Shown piece by piece: positions 29,863-29,968 of a stretch of DNA of 29,968 nucleotides (its first letter is position 1; every line of letters begins with the position of its first letter). Position numbers and translations under genes: made by a program. This DNA comes from Olsenella_L sp051876355 (GTDB lineage: Bacteria > Actinomycetota > Coriobacteriia > Coriobacteriales > Atopobiaceae). The DNA is taken from positions 1-29,968 of the forward strand of contig JBJEHU010000050.1 in the NCBI GenBank assembly GCA_051876355.1, given 5' to 3'. The notes under the pieces were generated by a model that worked only from the letters and a program-made list of their open reading frames with translations, did no database searches and was not told the origin of the DNA.

Positions 29863-29968
29863 ATGGCGGCGAATCCGCACTCCGAGTGCAACAGGATATT
29901 ACGAGGTAGCCGTCCAGGCACGACCTATGATGATGCTTGCGGAGACATGCATCATTGGAGGCGCCATG
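29863..29968 (+). CDS. Possible start of a gene running out of the window, or leader ORF
   Basis: ATG 29863 follows AGGAAGGA and the frame stays open to the window end (35 codons, MAANPHSECNRIL...). Codon choice is unlike the neighbours (ATA, TTA, AGG). At the very end GGAGG lies 4 bases before an ATG (29966-29968) in another frame, which is the better candidate for the next gene. A hairpin ATGATGC/GCATCAT (29930-29936, 29949-29955) sits just before that site. Confidence 0.25.
   Translation, partial: MAANPHSECNRILRGSRPGTTYDDACGDMHHWRRH

Overview
The window looks like a chromosomal segment of a moderately high-GC Gram-positive actinobacterium. The class Coriobacteriia (Olsenella/Atopobiaceae/Collinsella-like) is my best guess. 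It rests on gene content (GlfT2-like transferase, DUF6541 and DUF2304 proteins, an IS110-family transposase of actinobacterial type, DUF2798, a short 4.5S-type SRP RNA) and on frequent GTG/TTG starts. No rRNA or other decisive marker is present, so the taxon is an inference.

Layout. (1) 266-9195, plus strand: a cell-surface glycan block. It holds a GT2 glycosyltransferase with its DUF2304 membrane partner, a 1109-residue three-domain transferase (GT2 + DUF4422 + GT8), a large DUF6541 membrane protein, an acyltransferase-3 protein, and an RmlB-type dTDP-glucose 4,6-dehydratase. A GlfT2-like transferase (9192-11267, minus) meets rmlB tail to tail, sharing a 4-bp CTAG that holds both stop codons. 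A BFN/DUF151 nuclease-family gene follows on the minus strand. (2) 12220-13880: a short palindromic repeat array, then an IS110-family element on the minus strand. Its long structured upstream end is a good candidate for a bridge RNA. (3) 14082-14370: tRNA-Ile(GAT) and tRNA-Ala(TGC), not inside an rRNA operon, with a 16-bp perfect hairpin between them and a strong promoter in front. (4) 14453-16870, minus: a regulator (XRE HTH plus a C-terminal domain like that of SHOCT-type proteins) and an ABC exporter, apparently one operon. (5) 17448-21342, plus: another GT2-like transferase overlapping a LytS-type histidine kinase, then a LytTR response regulator and a YfcE-type phosphoesterase. (6) 21343-21898: a gene-free stretch with two different families of short degenerate repeats. 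(7) 21899-28504: housekeeping genes, including PAP2 phosphatase, thioredoxin, a possible uracil-DNA-glycosylase-fold protein, glucose-6-phosphate isomerase, a PLP aminotransferase whose catalytic lysine position reads Glu, SRP RNA, a DedA protein and a DUF2798 protein. (8) 28752-29426, minus: a toxin-antitoxin pair (HigB/HigA type) beside AT-rich DNA. The window ends in what looks like the 5' leader of the next gene.

How it fits together: the first 9-11 kb probably builds and decorates an envelope polysaccharide or lipoglycan. Lipid-linked sugar is made by the GT2/DUF2304 pair, polymer or side-chain transfer by the GT2/DUF4422/GT8 fusion and the GlfT2-like enzyme, transfer outside the membrane by DUF6541, and O-acylation by acyltransferase-3, with RmlB supplying a dTDP-6-deoxysugar precursor. 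The second GT2 is translationally joined to a LytS/LytTR pair, which suggests envelope sensing coupled to glycan synthesis. The most unusual points are the aminotransferase Lys-to-Glu change, the IS110 element with its candidate bridge RNA beside a palindromic array, the three-domain glycosyltransferase, and the two short-period repeat fields at 21.4-21.9 kb.
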